This document shows, piece after piece, positions 36,793 to 39,390 of a DNA stretch of 39,390 nucleotides. The DNA is taken from contig CANNQU010000029.1 in NCBI GenBank assembly GCA_947507965.1, forward strand, positions 1 to 39,390, written 5' to 3'. Numbering within the stretch: position 1 is the first letter of the stretch; each line of letters starts with the position of its first letter. A program made the position numbers and the translations under genes. Under the pieces are notes generated by a model. The model saw only the letters and a list, made by a program, of their open reading frames with translations, did not search any database and was not told where the DNA came from. The stretch comes from Bacteroidota bacterium (GTDB lineage Bacteria; Bacteroidota; Bacteroidia; UKL13-3).

Positions 36793-39135
36793 TCACCTAT
36801 TTAAAACTATAGTGCCTTTTAGATTAAACACTTTTTGAATTTGTTGAACTTGTTTCTGACGAGTCTGAATGGTGTATAGATACATCCCTTCAATGGCTAG
36901 TGAACCATTTGCTAGTTTGCCATCCCATCCTCCATTATCTGATTTTGTTTCGAATATAAGTCCTCCCCATCGGTCATATATTGACATCTCGTATCCATCT
37001 ATTCCCATTCCAATGGGCTTAAAATAATCATTCATTCCATCGTTGTTAGGGCTAAAAGCACTCGGCACAAAAATGGTGGGTTTAAGATAGGTGCAGACTT
37101 TATTACTTCTACTTTCTTTTAAATTATTTCCACTTTCATAAGCAACTACAAGGTAACATATTTCACATGAAGTTATAGTATCGAAATTATTCAATTCGTC
37201 GGCATATTGAAATATATTATTTCCGGTAATAACATTTTCCCAGTCTATCCTATTTCCAATCTTACGCTCCAAATGGTATTGTTCTACTCCATTTTTCCAG
37301 GATGCGTATGGTGTCCATCGAACCAAAATATATTCTCCATTTACCAATTCTGAATTTAAGTAAACAGTCTTCGTTATTTCTGATAATTGGGAAATATTTC
37401 CACAGGTATCAGTTGCACTGAGTTGAAATTGATTCGGTTGGTTTAAGCGTGTATTATTTAATTTGTACCGAGTATGTTCTGAACTTAATATTAATATATC
37501 AGTATTGATTTTCAATTGATAGTTTGTTGCATGAAGGACTGGCTTCCAGGCCACTTCAATCGTACGATCATCAAGGTAGGTTGCATAATATATTTCAGGT
37601 TTAATTTTTTTGTCGATGCCGGGTAACAATTTAATTGTAAGTGTATCTTCAGTAATACAACCTGTTGGTCCGGTAAGCTTTTGATGAATAAAATAATTAC
37701 CCCCAGTATCATATTTAATAATTGTATCTAATGAATGATTTGGTATTAAAGAGACCAAAATGCCATTTCCAAAATCATATTCCTTTGATAAAACATTAGA
37801 GGTAAGTGTATCTGTGAAACGAATGCTTGTAGGAGCACACCCATTTTTAATCGATGTTATTATACCGGGCTTTGGTGCCGGCATTATATCAATGACATTG
37901 TTTTTCTCAATAGAATTTTCACAGAATCCATTGTTAAAAGTAAGCCTAACGGTATATTTACCTGAATGATTATATACATGGTTTACAGAACCAACCCCCA
38001 CGTTATAATCAGAGGCATTTATTGATATCGCTTGGGTAGTTCCATCGCCAAAATCCCATAAATAATTCACAGTTTTTGCTATGGTATCAGGAATTATTAA
38101 ATCATTAAATTTTACCGCAATGTACTGGCATCCAATTCGATTATCGGTGTTAAAATTGATTTGTGGCATTTCGGTGGTAAAAACTTCCTGGCTATTCCAT
38201 ATAGTATAACCATATTTTGTCATAGCCTTAAGTTTTACAATGAATTTACCTTTATTGAAATACGTATGATTAACGGTGTTGCCATTGGCACTATCACCAT
38301 CTCCAAAATACCAGATAAAAGATACAAAATTGGTATCACAGTTTATTGTAAATCGAAGTGTTTTACAACTCTCCTTTTGAAAGGTAAATGATACTTTTTT
38401 ATATTCATAGAACACATTTGAAATTAAAACAGAGTTTGAATAATTAGGCAAAGGCAGATACATCATATTAAAGTTACAGGCGTCCCCAATGGTATTTGGA
38501 TTTTCAATACAGGCTAAATATGAATTACCCTGACTGCCCACAAATATTTTGCCGTTAGGTGCTAATTGCATCACATCTAGAGGGGCTGAAATTGAGTTTT
38601 TTGGATTAATTTGTTTTCGGGTACCTGAGATATTATTGGAATAGATCTGATATTGATATAACGGGTAGTTCACAAGATTATTTTTTACAACAATAGTGTT
38701 AATGTATAGAATACTATCGTTGGGAGAAAAAGCGCATTCTGAAGCTTCACATGGTATGGAAACCAGGGTGCTTAATGAATAGGGTGTAGTTAAAGAGAAC
38801 TCTTCAATTTTTTTGTCAAACGTAACTGATCCATCGCTCTGGTTAAAATGATAAAGGTGATAGTAGGTGTAATAATTAGATTGGGTTTTATTCGCATTAT
38901 CTTCACGGTAAAAATTTGTAAGAGCCAATAAGTCACCTTTATTGTTGGCTTTCATTGTACAGGCCCATACTAACTGACTATATTTTTTTGGAAGAGTAGA
39001 AAATACCGGGGCGTGAATGCCATTCTTATCATACAAAAATGCAGCAAAAGTGTTCGTGTCTGATTTACATATAATCCAATAATCTTTATGATTGGCATGG
39101 CGCACCATGGTAAGTTGGTCTAAAAAACCTTTCAC
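36793..39135 (-). CDS. T9SS type B cargo protein, 5'-truncated by an IS (probable pseudogene)
   Basis: The remaining 780 codons encode a surface protein with an N-terminal propeller-like part (TMVRHANHKDYWIICKSD, KIFVGSQGNSYLACIENP), at least three PKD-like domains (FIWYFGDGDSANG, YLWDFGDGTTQAI, KEYDFGNGI), a fibronectin-III-like stretch, and a C-terminal type B (CHU_C) sorting domain. That domain reads VPSAFSPNNDGMNDYFKPIG ... YDRWGGLIFET ... GMYLYTIQ. Relatives carry a signal peptide and roughly 150-200 more residues ahead of the VRHAN segment. Here a GTG at 39135 lies in the IS end and no signal peptide exists, so any product should not be exported. The rest of the frame is intact, which suggests a recent insertion. 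Confidence 0.82.
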   Translation of the reverse strand: MKGFLDQLTMVRHANHKDYWIICKSDTNTFAAFLYDKNGIHAPVFSTLPKKYSQLVWACTMKANNKGDLLALTNFYREDNANKTQSNYYTYYHLYHFNQSDGSVTFDKKIEEFSLTTPYSLSTLVSIPCEASECAFSPNDSILYINTIVVKNNLVNYPLYQYQIYSNNISGTRKQINPKNSISAPLDVMQLAPNGKIFVGSQGNSYLACIENPNTIGDACNFNMMYLPLPNYSNSVLISNVFYEYKKVSFTFQKESCKTLRFTINCDTNFVSFIWYFGDGDSANGNTVNHTYFNKGKFIVKLKAMTKYGYTIWNSQEVFTTEMPQINFNTDNRIGCQYIAVKFNDLIIPDTIAKTVNYLWDFGDGTTQAISINASDYNVGVGSVNHVYNHSGKYTVRLTFNNGFCENSIEKNNVIDIMPAPKPGIITSIKNGCAPTSIRFTDTLTSNVLSKEYDFGNGILVSLIPNHSLDTIIKYDTGGNYFIHQKLTGPTGCITEDTLTIKLLPGIDKKIKPEIYYATYLDDRTIEVAWKPVLHATNYQLKINTDILILSSEHTRYKLNNTRLNQPNQFQLSATDTCGNISQLSEITKTVYLNSELVNGEYILVRWTPYASWKNGVEQYHLERKIGNRIDWENVITGNNIFQYADELNNFDTITSCEICYLVVAYESGNNLKESRSNKVCTYLKPTIFVPSAFSPNNDGMNDYFKPIGMGIDGYEMSIYDRWGGLIFETKSDNGGWDGKLANGSLAIEGMYLYTIQTRQKQVQQIQKVFNLKGTIVLNR

Positions 39136-39390
39136 TAGTGTCCGGTTAATTTAGGTCCATTTTTAACTGTTCGCTGTTTTGTTCTTTGACATCCTGACAG
39201 ATAGGGCTTTGCAAAAGGTCTTTTAAATGAGTTTTATCAAACATGGAAGCGCTTAATATTTGTAAAATTTCATAGGTCGATCGGTTTATTTTAAGTTTGC
39301 TTTTTATTATGGCTACCAGAGTATAAGTTATGATTGCAATATAAACTTGAGTCTTAACTGCGTTGATGGAAGTTCCCCAGAATGACTTAA
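39136..39390 (-). mobile_element. IS4-family-like insertion sequence, one end
   Basis: The right edge of the window holds the transposase-terminal end of an insertion sequence. The junction with the cargo gene falls near 39133-39150 (CACTAGTGTCCGG, probably part of the terminal repeat). The other end and the target duplication are outside the window, so the exact boundary is uncertain by several bases. Confidence 0.75.
39146..39390 (-). CDS. IS4-family transposase, C-terminal part
   Basis: Reading the minus strand from 39388 to the TAA at 39146-39148 gives 80 codons: KSFWGTSINAVKTQVYIAII, then TLVAIIKSKLKINRSTYEIL, then LSASMFDKTHLKDLL and an end KMDLN. The segment with FWGTS-NAVKTQ-YIAI, next to the DDE core glutamate region, followed by VAIIKSKL and a polar tail, is typical of Bacteroidota IS4-family transposases. 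The N-terminal part, with the catalytic aspartates, lies beyond the window, so activity cannot be judged. It has the same orientation as the cargo gene it interrupts. Confidence 0.8.
   Translation of the reverse strand, partial: KSFWGTSINAVKTQVYIAIITYTLVAIIKSKLKINRSTYEILQILSASMFDKTHLKDLLQSPICQDVKEQNSEQLKMDLN

Noticed and set aside
1-39390. CRISPR array, phage, toxin-antitoxin or restriction system
   Set aside because: I searched for regular repeats, Cas, integrase, toxin and methylase motifs and saw none; the content is mostly housekeeping and envelope genes.

Overview
The window looks like a chromosomal segment of a Bacteroidota bacterium, probably Sphingobacteriia/Chitinophagia-like. The grounds are type IX secretion (T9SS) proteins (a PorZ-like beta-propeller protein and a cargo protein with a type B, gliding-motility-associated C-terminal sorting domain), PKD-domain surface lipoproteins, DUF3127, PepSY-like and PorT-type beta-barrel proteins. 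Several genes also carry the Bacteroidota promoter form TTTG-N19/20-TAnnTTTG, and no clear Shine-Dalgarno sequences are seen. Most of the window is ordinary core-genome content, with genes densely packed on both strands.

Layout. 1-565: intergenic DNA with no convincing gene. 566-2881 (+): PorZ-like protein. 2899-6089 (-): ECF sigma factor, membrane anti-sigma factor and a sensor kinase without a response regulator in an operon-like row, then a polyprenol-phosphate mannosyltransferase-like GT2. 6138-10003 (-): DUF3127, outer-membrane barrel, HscA-type Hsp70, small polytopic membrane protein. 10225-11706 (+): GT-C-like membrane protein. 11797-13626 (-): UvrC. 13775-17660 (+): Wzz-like and Wzy/WaaL-like polysaccharide genes overlapping by 8 bp, then pyruvate dehydrogenase E2. 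17679-23006 (-): PKD lipoprotein, RadA, AccD, ABC exporter. 23112-26217 (+): DtxR/MntR regulator, Nramp transporter fused to a universal-stress domain, shikimate kinase. 26476-30115 (+): HU, Pgk, PepSY-like protein with a KEKE tail, DUF4340-like protein. 30122-35049 (-): a five-gene row of lipoprotein, EamA transporter, dicarboxylate/amino-acid symporter, PanC and LutB. 35186-36481 (+): membrane Fe-S oxidoreductase. 36793-39390 (-): T9SS type B cargo gene cut at its 5' end by an IS4-like transposase gene that runs off the window.

Functional themes are envelope biogenesis and protein secretion (PorZ, T9SS cargo, barrel, Wzz/Wzy, GT2, GT-C), central metabolism (PdhC, AccD, Pgk, AroK, PanC), redox/Fe-S proteins (HscA, LutB, membrane Fe-S protein), DNA maintenance (UvrC, RadA, HU) and manganese/iron control (MntR-MntH with a DtxR-box-like operator).

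No clearly new multi-gene system is evident. The points most worth a second look are: (1) the IS-truncated T9SS cargo gene; (2) an EamA transporter whose first membrane helix is encoded in frame right after the upstream gene's TAA with no ATG/GTG/TTG start; (3) the sigma/anti-sigma/orphan-kinase row; (4) the DtxR-like operator in a divergent control region.
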